The position numbers and the translations under genes were made by a program. From assembly GCA_030280995.1 (NCBI GenBank), contig JASXTE010000002.1, positions 25,455,683 through 25,519,682 on the forward strand: 64,000 nucleotides of DNA. The letters are read 5' to 3'. A model generated the notes under the pieces. That model searched no databases and was not told the DNA's origin. It saw only the letters and a program-made list of their open reading frames with translations. This document shows, piece by piece, positions 51,748 through 62,513 of the stretch. The DNA is from Hemileia vastatrix (Eukaryota > Basidiomycota > Pucciniomycetes > Pucciniales > Zaghouaniaceae). Position 1 is the first letter of the stretch, and every line of letters begins with the position of its first letter.

Positions 51748-53247
51748 TGTCAGGCTAAGGTCAAGTACAAGGACGTGAACTAGCTTGAATAGTCAGTTGT
51801 CTAGAAGATTTTAATGGTCCTATATGAATACTGTAGTTTTAATCCACTAAGTTATAAAATATAATCAAATATAAAGGTCTCAGTAATATAATTCTCACTA
51901 CTCTTATATATGGCTTACAATCTTTGTAGTTGGTAGAAAAATAGATTATTTAATTCAGATACTATTCAAAAGTCTTATAAAAGTACTAATTGATATGTAT
52001 TGTAATTTATTTGGTTATATTGGTTAAATTGTAATGATAAAGAATGAAGAAACACAACCCAAAAACCTCCTCCTTTTATACACACTGAGTCCCCCAATGA
52101 TTCCCTTGATGTACCACCCAATACACAGTTAATGACGCCTCTAAACAACTAATAGACATGCCCATCAACATTCCCAGTAACCCATGACATAATTAGAAGA
52201 GTAACAACCGCCAAAATCCTGTAATAATAAGGGAAATCCATCAAAATTAAAGAAAAAGACAAAAAGAGAGTATATGCGTATAAAACAATAATATTAAAGA
52301 CTATAGGAGACTTTTTAAGGTTAATAATAGCTTAATAATAAGGGGGATTTACTGTAGAAATAATGGGGCTAATCCTGACATTATACTACGTGAAATTCCC
52401 ATTCAAAAATAACCAATATTGACTGAGAAACCACCCAAAAACTTAAAAAAGAGCGTGAGAGGTGGGGTAACTACATGCAGTTCTTGGCAGGCGCTTGCAC
52501 GGGTAAATCCTTGACTAAAATTAGGCGAATTTAAGCGTGGTGATGAAATAAAGTGCCAAGAGTGAGGTTATTAATGAAATTAGTGCATATGAACAAGGTC
52601 AATGCATTATTAATTAGGCTAGGACACTAAATAAGCGCCTGTCGCCTATTTTAGTGTGTTTTCCCACAGTGGGCGTAGAATGTGGGGTAATTACAGTGTG
52701 AAAAAGCTAACTTTGCTAAAAATGAAGCTATTCACACGGGAAAAAAGCAGGCAGTATGTGGCCAGTACACAGAAGCCATTTCTGGCATAAAAAACACCAA
52801 ATTTGAAAATTGTTATTTTTATGCATTTAAATAGCCAAATAAATAGTTCTAAATGAGCCCAATTGATCTGTCAAAGCTCAATTTTGATATTCTCAATTTT
52901 ATAGCGCATATAGTCAACTTTTAAGTGAAATAAAGTGCATTTCTTGTTTTTTGCATAAAACAATGAATATAACAGCTTTAAGTGTACTTAAAAATTATGT
53001 AGCCTTATACTTAAGGTTCTTAAGATTACCCTAACATATTCCAACTTAATATTAAGTACATAAGACCTATAAAAGGTGGATATATGCGTGTATATAAGGT
53101 GTTATAATGGCATTTTTTGTGTATTATCATAATTTTACTTATGTATACTATTTGTGTACTCTTATTTATTATTCCCATGTATAGTTCATGTGTTTAACAT
53201 AACTTATAATTACTTTTTACTCAGTCCTGGAGATATACAGGCTGACA
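51748..53247 (-). repeat. 5' LTR of D (1500 bp)
   Basis: Partner of 43609-45108. A TATAAAAGG box lies at 52072-52080 on the minus strand. It drives transcription toward lower coordinates. Confidence 0.95.
52072..52080 (-). promoter_or_regulatory. TATA box of D LTR
   Basis: TATAAAAGG on the minus strand, followed by GAGGAGG. The solo LTR in A2 and the A-family LTRs have the same TATAAAAGG core. Confidence 0.6.
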
Positions 53248-56200
53248 GAGATATTATTACCAAAAAAAATTATATAATGAACAACATGAAATCGACTCAA
53301 ACATTTAATAGTTTGTCAACTGAACAAGGTTATCAATCAGTGAGAAGTGAATAATGGAGAGTCTCTGATGATGTGTATAAGTACAAAGTAGCTCATGAGA
53401 AGAAATTCGCTTTGTGGCAAAATATCAAGAATGATTTGTCTAAATTACAAGACACTGTCTATCTGTTTCCAGGAACTAGAGGGACATAAGCTGAACTTAA
53501 AGAGATTTAGTGATCATTATTCATCTTTGAAAAATAAGAACCAATTATCTTTTGAAACCATCAATAAGACTTTAAATATTATTCCAAGAGTTAAGAATAG
53601 GCTAACAAACATGGAAGAGGAATTAATTTCATTGTCACATGACAAAAGTTTTTCTGACATTTCTTTGAAAGAACCTGTTGCACAGGATACTTCAATTTTA
53701 CCTGTCCCTGGTTCATCTAAAGAAAAATTAGTTCCAGAAATTCATGTAGATATTACTGAGCTTCCATCAAAAATTGATGATGTACCTTTTTCATCAAGAG
53801 AAGGGTTAAAAAATAAGATTACTGCCCAATTGGAGAAGTTACAGCTTCTTCTCACTCAGAGACAAGCTTGTAATAAGGAGACTGCTTCTAATTAAAATAA
53901 TTATTCAAAACCTGACCAATTCCCAAAATTTTATGGTGATTCTTCCTCTGATTGGAAACAATTTATTTGCATAATTGATAATCTGAAAAATTCTTACAAA
54001 CTTACAGATGAAGAAATTGTGTCAAAATCTATTTCTTTATTTACCAATGTAGCCCTAATGTGGTATTAATCTATCTTTTAGATAATAATGACTACTCATG
54101 GGAAGATTGGAATCAATTAAGTAAAGGCCCATTTGGTGGTTCCAAGTTTGGGTTAGCTCAACAAAGGCAGTATGAGGAAGCTAGATATAGCTCTTCTTCT
54201 ACTGAGAAATCTATTTAGTTCCTGATGAAGCTTGGGAAGATCCTGAGGTAAATGGACACAGTTATGGAGTTTGAATTATGGAAGAACAGGATCCTCTATA
54301 AATTTCTTTTGTCTCTTAGAGACTTAATAGTTTCTAGGACTGAGTTATAAAAAATATTCTTCTTTTATTAATACTTGTAATGAGATCCTTTTAAATAACA
54401 AATATTATTCTAGAAGTTTTCCTTCCTAGAAATTCATTAAAGAGAACCTCCAATTACCAAAAGAAACCTCCTGAAAAAGTTGTTAAACCTTCTGTCCCTT
54501 TTGCACCTAAAAAGTATGCAACAAACACTTGCTTTAAATGAAGAAGGCCTTGACAGAAAGGCCATGTTTGTGACAAGAAGATAAATCTTGTTAAAAAAAC
54601 AGAGGAGAATGATGATGACACACTTTCACTGGATTATATTTCAAGTGATTGTGCCAGCAATATTTCATATGAATCTCACCACAAAATTTTAATTCTGGAA
54701 GAAGATAGTCATTATTTGAATAATATTGACATTGGGAATAATGATTTATCCACAGTAGAAGATGCTGAGATCATAAGAAATCTTGAGGACAGCTCAATTA
54801 TTATTGCCACTTTCAAGGCACCAATCTTGATTAATGGAAATAACATTGAGGATGTTTTGGATTCTGGAGCAGGAGAAGGTGTAGTATCTAAAAAAGTACT
54901 TTCTTTAGTATACCAGGATTATAAATAAATACTTATTCCTATTATTTCTGAGAACTGGAGAGGTTATGGCTCTGTTTTATCCTCCATTGGTAAATACAAA
55001 GCCACAATATTTTTCAAATAAAACCATGGTTTTGTAAGAGCTATGTGTGATTTTTTAGTTATGTAAAATAATAACTTAAGTAGTTGGTTCAATGTGGGAA
55101 ATGACATTTTAACCAAATATGACATTAAATTGGATCCCTCAAACCAATGCTTTGAAATGGGGATGAATGGGAAGAGAAAATTTAAAATTTCCTCCCCCAA
55201 ACATTTTTAACACCAGGATTGAACACATGTCATTATGTAGTTCATTATGAAAGAAGATCTACAAAAGAAATGCCTGTCCTTCTCTCTCAAATTGACACTG
55301 CCTCTTTTGGAGAACAAATTTCTGGTGAGGAAAAAGATTCCATCATTCAATTGATAAAATCTTTTCCTATGGCCTTTGCTCATGGGTCACATGAACTAGG
55401 ATTGGTAAAAGAAGAAATGAAGCTCTCATTATCTTTCCCATCAACTGAAATACCACCTAGTTTAAAGAAGAAGCCTTATCCTGATTATCCCAGAAAGAGA
55501 AAAGATACTGAAGACAATATCTCTATCCATTTAAAAATGAATATTATTGAAAAGGTATTTGAAACACTTAAATATTATGTTATCTCACCTGTCCTTATTT
55601 CTTATGAGAAATATAAAGCCAGGTTATGTGTTGATTAAAGAGAATTAAAACACTTATACTGTAGATGATATCTCTCTTTTAACCAGAAATAGCTCTATAA
55701 ATCCTACCTTACAAGGTGCTTAATATATCAGCTGTTTAGATGGTAATAAAACATATCACCAGGTACCTGTTGAGAAGAATTTCCAGAATTTTCTGAATAT
55801 TGCTACTCATATGGGTATTTATAAGTATGTTAGGATGCCATTTGTCCCCGAAAATTCCCCTTCAGTTTTTCAAAAAGTTATGGATAACACATTCCATAAA
55901 TAAATAATTGAAGGATGGCTAATAGTCTACAGGGATGATATAATCATAATCTCTAAAGCATTTGAGGACCATCTTAACAACCTGTGTAAAGTGTTTAATA
56001 AGATGGATGAGATAAATATGACACTTTCCTTAAAAATATTCCGATTTGGTTTTCATTCCTTGAAAGCGCTTGGTCATGTTGTCTCAGGTTTTCAGATATG
56101 TGTTGACCAGAAAAAAGTTGCAGCCATACAACAGTTGAAAGCTCCTACCAACATTAGAGACCTCCAGAGTTTTTTGGGAATGTGTGGATACTATAGACAG

Positions 56201-58404
56201 TATATTAAAAAGTATAAGGTCATAGAATTACACCTTACCCAATTAACTAGGAAAGATGTTTCTTTTGTCTGGAACAGTGAAGGAAAAAGAGCTTTTGACA
56301 CTATGAAAAACTGTTTGATGTCAGCACCAATTATTGCTTTGCCTGACTTCAATCAACCAATTGTTTTATACACTGATGACAGTTTTATTGGTCTTGGTGC
56401 TTCTCTACATCAAAAATAAGTTATGAATGATATAGGATCAGAAGTAGTAATTCTTTGTATTTTAAGAACTTTGAGCAATAGTGAATTGAAATATGGTGCC
56501 ACTCAACTGGAGTGTTTAGCAGTAGTATGGGCTCTTGAGAAGCTACATTATTATCTGGATGACCAGAAAGTTGAACTTGTCACTGACTTCAGTGTGGTTA
56601 AATACCTCTTAAACTTGAAAACACCTAACAGACATATGTTCAGTTGGCAGATAGCTATTCAAAAATAAAGAGTGAAGATGAAAATAATTCATAGGGCAGG
56701 TATTGTTCACTCAAATGTGGATATGTTATTAAGGTTACCTTAGCCAAATGATGATTCAAATTGTACATATGTTCATGAAGATGAAATATTTCACATTCAT
56801 GAGATATATGTGGTTGGTAGGAAGGAAGAGCTACTACAGCTTATTCTGGATTCATATAATAAATACACTAACTTAAAAAAGTTATGTACTATATTAAATG
56901 ATCCAACGAATTCTTCAATACAAGCATTAATTAAAACACTTTTACCAAAGTACCAGACTGCTTTGGAAAAAGGTAAATTTTGAATTGATGAAGGCTACCT
57001 CTATTATAGAAGAAATTTGAGTAATGTTAATGTTTTTCCTCCTTCTATGAAAGAGATCATCTTGAATATTTGTCATGATGACATATTGGATGGACATTTT
57101 GATCTTGAGAAAACAATGTTCAGAATTAAGAACACTACTTGGTGGGTTAATATGTCTGAAGAAACAAAATTATATGTTGAATCCTGTGACTCTTGTAAGA
57201 AATCAAAAAGATTGACTGGAAAAATAGCTGGATTATTGCAACATATTGAAACTCCTGATGCACCATGGCAAAAAATAAACATGGACTTTGTAACAGGATT
57301 GCCCATTGCTGGGAAAGACAGTTATAACTCTTGTTGGGTTATTGTGGACAGATTCAAAAAAAATGTGTAAATTTATCCCTACTCATAAGGATTTTAACAC
57401 AAAAGAATTAGCCTTCTTGTGGTGGTCTCATATGCTTAATAATTCTGGTTCTCCAAAGGCCATGATATCTGATAGACACTGTAAATTTACTTCTGAGTTT
57501 TGGATGTCTCTGATAGATGTTTGTGGTTGTGATCTGAAGCTTCCTACTGCCCATCACTCCCAGACTGATGTAATAGCTGAGAGAATGATTCAGACTTTAA
57601 AAGGCATGATAAGAAGGTATTGTGCTTTTGACCTTGAGTACAAAGAAAATGACTGATTCACTCATGATTGGGTCACCTTACTTCCTGGGTTGGAATTTTC
57701 TTATAATAGCACTATTAATAATGTTACTCAGAGAAAGCCTTTTGAGCTCTGGCTTGGATATGTTTCAAATACCCCTGCCCAAAATCTCAATAATATGATG
57801 CATAAATTGGATTTACATCCTGGTGTAAAATCCTTCTTCAAAAGCAACAACTTTTCAGAAGCCATGCTCAAAAATGTATTGAAAAATCATTTGAATATGA
57901 GAAGAAAAGTTGGGACAAATTCCATAAAGAATACACTTTTAAAAAGGGTGATGAAATGCTTATTTCTAAAGTCTACTTCAATTTACAGGGTGATAACAAA
58001 TTAAAGGACCCATTTGTAGGTCCATTTGTTGTCAGAAGAATGGTTGGTGATAATGCACTTGAGGTTATCCTGTACTCTCCATATGACAGGAAACATCCTG
58101 TTTTTCCAATATCTCTTCTGAAACCTTACACATCCAATAGTGATTTATTTCCCAAAAGGAGGGGAAGACCAAAGAAGACCCCTAATGAAACCACTGAGAC
58201 AGCAGAAATTTATAAGATCCTAAATGACAGAATAATTGCTTCTGCAAAAAGGTACTGAATACTTATTGAGATTCAAGAATAAATCTTCTGAATATGATTC
58301 TTGTATACCTAGGAAAGTGGTATCTAACCTTCCTGCTCTACTAAAAAAAAATAAAAAGAAAAAATCATAGCATTTTTTTTACTGTTTTTTTTAGAGTGAG
58401 TGAG
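53248..58404 (+). pseudogene. Chromovirus A3, rest of gag-pol
   Basis: Continues gag after element D. Recognisable parts are coiled coil (53395-53895), capsid with stops (53900-54500), degraded knuckle and linker (54500-54700), protease (54716-54928, VLDSGAGEGVVS), RT (55219-55990, with the catalytic block changed to VYRDDIIII), RNase H (56340-56668), integrase (57017-57656) and C-terminus/chromodomain (57956-58370). About 15 or more stops and shifts occur. It ends in the polypurine tract AGAGTGAGTGAG (58393-58404), directly followed by the A4 LTR rather than by its own. Confidence 0.85.
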
Positions 58405-58406
58405 TG

Positions 58407-59545
58407 TGTTGGTCAGTTGTCTAGAAGAAGGTAAGAAAAATAGGAGAAAAGGTGGAGAGAAGGAGGAGGACAAGGGAAAATAAAAGGAATAATTTGTAAT
58501 AGTATTTTTAATTTTATTTAAGAGGGAAAACAACGGCGAGCAACTTTGAGAGATGACAAAAGCTTAGTATTTATTAATAATAATATTATTCAATGTAAGG
58601 GTTCTGCGCGGCAAACACTTTTAATTACTATCAGACTTAAAGCAACCTTTAATTTGTTTTATAGACTTTTAATTAGATTTGTATTACTAATAAAAAAAAT
58701 ATAAACGTAATAAAATAGTTATTTAATTTGTTGAGTGTTTAATAAGTGATGAGGCTACAGGGGATTATCCAAGGCCCTTTTATAGGCAATGGGTCCTCTG
58801 AAGCGCTACTATATTTGTAAATACAATGATTAGAATAGAATAAAACAAATATATCAAAGAGTAAATGAAACATAACAATGTAGAGAAAAACATGAAACAA
58901 ATAATTAAAACCTCAATTAAGAATCCAATTTTCCCGCCATTAATTCCCAAATCAGTAAGTGAAAATAGTGAATAACTAAACAAGATTGGAACATAGGAAC
59001 TATGAGAAAAATAATTCCAAACAGATGGTACAGTCTGATTAAAGGATATTTTAAGTGAAACAAAAAATACTTTGACGCAACAAAACATGTAATTAATCTC
59101 AATTTAGTATAAATTAATTTATTTGTTTTTTCTAACACAATTAAGGGTCAAAAGAAGCGTCATTAATTATTGTTTAGTATTATATGAGAGGTGTTATTTA
59201 ATATATAAATTTAAATAATTAATTTAAATATATTATAAGTCAATTTTACACTTATAATTATAATATATATTTTTTCAATTAATTAAATATAAATTTATAA
59301 TTATTAAATACATAAAAATGCGCCCTTATTTGTAGAATATATTATATTATATACAATTTAACTGTATATAAAAATTTATATAACCAATAAATTTAATGTA
59401 ACACTTGTATATAATAAAATACTTATATAATTTTATTATGCAATAAAATATTAAGTTATATTCATTAAATACAATTCTTACCCACTCTTTCAGGTTTTAT
59501 AAGTTATATATCATTTACTGGACTCCTGGAATAACCTGGCTGACA
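58407..59545 (-). repeat. LTR of A4 (about 1139 bp), shared junction with A3
   Basis: On the minus strand it starts TGTCAGCCAGG next to the A4 polypurine tract. A TATAAAAGGGCC box lies at about 58774-58785, minus strand, proving orientation. It ends at about 58407 (CAACTGACCAACA). The LTR is longer than in A1 (818 bp) and AT-rich in the middle. Its other end abuts the A3 polypurine tract. Confidence 0.75.
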
Positions 59546-59555
59546 CTCCCTCACT

Positions 59556-62252
59556 CTAAAAAAAACAATAAAAAAAATGCCTAGATTTTTTCTTTTTGTA
59601 TTTTTTCAACAGAGTAGGCAGATTTGAAATTTCCTTGACAGGTATCCATGCATCATGTTCAGATGATTTGTTCTTATATCTCAATAAATATTCAGTACCT
59701 CTCTCAGAAGTGATAATTCTATCATTGAGAATTTTATCAATTTCTGCTGTTTCTGTGACTTCCTGAGGGTTCTTCTTAGGTCTTCCTCTTCTTTTTGGAA
59801 ATAAGTCACTGTTGGAAGTATAAGGCTTAAGCAAAGAAATGGGAAAGACAGGATGTTTCCTATCATATGGAGAATACAATACAACTTCTACTGCATTATC
59901 ACCAACCATTCTTTTAACAACAAATGGTCCTACAAAAGGATCTTTTAATTTGTGGTTACCTTGTAAATTGAAATGGACAGTAGAGATCAACACTTCATCA
60001 CCCTTGTTAAATGTGTATTCTTTATGGGATTTATCCCATCTTTTCTTTTCATATTCAAATGCTTTATCAATACAACTCTGAGCATGTTTTCTGCATAGCT
60101 GTTGCATTTGGATAAAAGATTTTACACCAGGGTGTAGTTCCAACTTAGGTAATTTATTATTGAGAATCTGAGCAGGAGTATTTGGGACATAACCCAACCA
60201 AAGCTCAAAAGGCTTTTTCTCAGTGACAGAATGAACAGTGCTATTATATGCAAATTCAAGACCAGGCAAAAGAGTGACCCAATCATGAGTAAATCTGTCA
60301 TTGTCTTTATATTCTAAACCAAAGGCACAATACCTTCTAATCATATCTTCTAGAGTTTGAATCATTCTTTCAGCTAGACCATCAGTCTGAGGATGGTGAG
60401 CTGTAGACAATTTTAACTCACAGCCACAAATATCCATCAAAGAGGTCCAAAGCTCAGAAGTGAATTTTGGATCCCTATCAGAGATAATGGCTTTTGGAAA
60501 ACCAATAATATTAAACATGTAAGACCACCATAAGAAAGCTAATTCTTTGGTGGATACATCTTTGTGGGTTGGAATAAATTTGCACATTTTTGTGAATCTT
60601 TCAACTATTAACCAACAAGAGTTAAAGCTGTCTTTACCTGCAACAGGAAGACCAGTGACAAAATCCATATAAATGATTTGCCAGGGAGCACTAGGTGCTT
60701 CAATATGTTGTAATAACCCTGCTCTCTTACCTGTTAACCTTTTAGATTTTTGGCAGGAATCACAAGATTCAACATATAATTTTGTGTCCTCAGACATATT
60801 AGCCCACCATGCAGTGTTTTTGATTCTAATCAATGTTTTTTCTGGATCAAAATGACCAGCTAATATGTCATCATGACAAAGTTTGAGGATAGTTTCTTTC
60901 ATTGAAGGAGGAATTACAATTACATTGGTAAGCTTCCTTCTATAATATATATAACCATCTTCAATAGAGAACTTTCCTTTATTTAAAGCATTTTGGTACT
61001 TTGCAGGAAGAGTTTTTATTAATGCTTGAATTGAAGCATTCTTAGGATCATTCAAAATAGTAACCAATTTATTTAAATCAGAATCTTTATCATATGAATC
61101 CAGTATTAACTGTAATAACTCCTCTTCCATATCAACTATAAATATACCATGGATATGAACAGTATCATCTTCAGGTACATAAGCAGGATTGGAGTCATTA
61201 TTTGGCAGAGGCAAACTGGAGAGCATATCAACATTAGAGTGAACATTTCCAGCTCTATGGATAATAGTCATCCTTCCTCTGTATTCTTGAACAGCAAGTT
61301 GCAACCTGAACATATGTCTGTTAGGTGTCTTGAGGTTTAAGAGAGACTTCACAGCACTACAGTCAGTTACCAACTCAAATTTTTGGTCATCCAAATAGTA
61401 ATGAAGTTTCTCAAGAGCCCAAACAACTGCTAAGCACTCCAATTGAGTGGCACCATATTTCAATTCACTATTTCTTAAGGTTCTTGAAATATAACAAATT
61501 ACAACCTCTGAGGATTTATCATTAATAATTTGCTTTTGGTGAAGGGCAGCACCCAGACCAATAAAGCTAGCATCTGTATAAAGGACAAATGGCTTTTTGA
61601 AATCTGGAAGAGCCAATATAGGGGCTTTCATTAAGCAACTTTTTAATGAATCAAAGGCTTTCTGACATTCATTATTCCAGAGAAAAGCAACATCTTTTCT
61701 GGTCAGTTTTGTAAGAGGCAAGGCTATGACCTGATAATTTTTAATATATTGTCTATAATAGCCACACATACCCAGAAAACTTTGGATTTCTCTTACAGAA
61801 GTTGGTGCTTTCACATTTTGAATGGCAGCAACTTTATTATGGTCTACACAAATTTGTAAGCCTGACACAACATGGCCAAGGACTTTCAAAGATTGAAAAC
61901 CAAATTTACACTTTTTTAAAGATAAGGTCATATTGATTTCATCCATTTTTTGGAAAACTCTATTCAAGTGAATCATATGTTCATCAAAAGTTTTAGAAAA
62001 AACAATAATATCATCAATATAAACCATGAGCCAACCTTCAATAATTTCTTGATGGAAAGTGTTATCCATGACTTTCTGGAAAACTGAAGGACCATTTTTA
62101 GGGCCAAATGGCATCCTAACATACTTATATATTCCCATATGAGTAGCAATAAGCAAAAAATTTTGAGAATTTTTCTCAACTGGAACTTGATGATAACCTT
62201 TATTACCATCCAGACAACTAATAAATTTTGCACCTTGCAAGGTAGCATGTAT
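59556..62252 (-). CDS. pol: Pol of chromovirus A4, part after MITE
   Basis: 899 codons open from the MITE edge to the stop. RT catalytic VYIDDIIVFS, RNase H LYTDASFIGLGAAL, integrase (CHDDILAGHF, CDSCQKSK, MDFVTGLPV, SDRDPKFTSEL, HHPQTDGLAERM) and chromodomain (EYLLRYKNKSSEHDAWIP) are present with all catalytic residues. It is in the same frame as 62514-64000 when the MITE and one 3-bp duplication are ignored. No internal stop is seen. Confidence 0.9.
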   Translation of the reverse strand: MHATLQGAKFISCLDGNKGYHQVPVEKNSQNFLLIATHMGIYKYVRMPFGPKNGPSVFQKVMDNTFHQEIIEGWLMVYIDDIIVFSKTFDEHMIHLNRVFQKMDEINMTLSLKKCKFGFQSLKVLGHVVSGLQICVDHNKVAAIQNVKAPTSVREIQSFLGMCGYYRQYIKNYQVIALPLTKLTRKDVAFLWNNECQKAFDSLKSCLMKAPILALPDFKKPFVLYTDASFIGLGAALHQKQIINDKSSEVVICYISRTLRNSELKYGATQLECLAVVWALEKLHYYLDDQKFELVTDCSAVKSLLNLKTPNRHMFRLQLAVQEYRGRMTIIHRAGNVHSNVDMLSSLPLPNNDSNPAYVPEDDTVHIHGIFIVDMEEELLQLILDSYDKDSDLNKLVTILNDPKNASIQALIKTLPAKYQNALNKGKFSIEDGYIYYRRKLTNVIVIPPSMKETILKLCHDDILAGHFDPEKTLIRIKNTAWWANMSEDTKLYVESCDSCQKSKRLTGKRAGLLQHIEAPSAPWQIIYMDFVTGLPVAGKDSFNSCWLIVERFTKMCKFIPTHKDVSTKELAFLWWSYMFNIIGFPKAIISDRDPKFTSELWTSLMDICGCELKLSTAHHPQTDGLAERMIQTLEDMIRRYCAFGLEYKDNDRFTHDWVTLLPGLEFAYNSTVHSVTEKKPFELWLGYVPNTPAQILNNKLPKLELHPGVKSFIQMQQLCRKHAQSCIDKAFEYEKKRWDKSHKEYTFNKGDEVLISTVHFNLQGNHKLKDPFVGPFVVKRMVGDNAVEVVLYSPYDRKHPVFPISLLKPYTSNSDLFPKRRGRPKKNPQEVTETAEIDKILNDRIITSERGTEYLLRYKNKSSEHDAWIPVKEISNLPTLLKKYKKKKSRHFFYCFF

Positions 62253-62513
62253 CACTACGCAATATAGGGGGTGGACTTGCTAGCAAGTCCCCAACCTGAA
62301 CTCAGGCACAACTCAGATGGAACTCAGACTGAACTCATACTGAACTCATATTGAACTCTACTTGAAGACCCACCTAAAACTGTTCTGCTGAGTGGTGTTT
62401 ATCCCTGATTGTATGGTTCCTTTGTCAATAGCTCAATGTGTGTTCAATCTGTGGTGAACTTGAGTCCAAGGTTGCGGACTTGCTAACAAGTCCGCCCCCC
62501 ATATTGCGTGGTG
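62253..62513. mobile_element. CACTA-like MITE, 261 bp, in A4 RT
   Basis: The ends are CACTACGCAATAT and, reverse complemented, CACCACGCAATAT, with the GGACTTGCTAGCAAGTCC palindrome near the left end and a one-base variant near the right. The duplication is TAT (62250-62252 and 62514-62516). It is homologous in reverse orientation to 13574-13834. The insertion is in the INSIHATLQ segment of RT; family members without insertion are at 17030-17060, 35440-35470 and 47950-47975. Confidence 0.9.

Larger units (their letters stand above)
43609..53247 (-). mobile_element. Chromovirus D (young, inserted in A3)
   Basis: Two LTRs of exactly 1500 bp, target duplication GAGAT (43604-43608 and 53248-53252). 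It encodes Gag (51163-49166) and Pol (49165-45290) on the minus strand with one in-frame TAA between them and no other disruption. The LTRs differ at about 13 positions by eye (about 0.9 %), so insertion is recent and later than most of the decay of A3. Confidence 0.95.
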
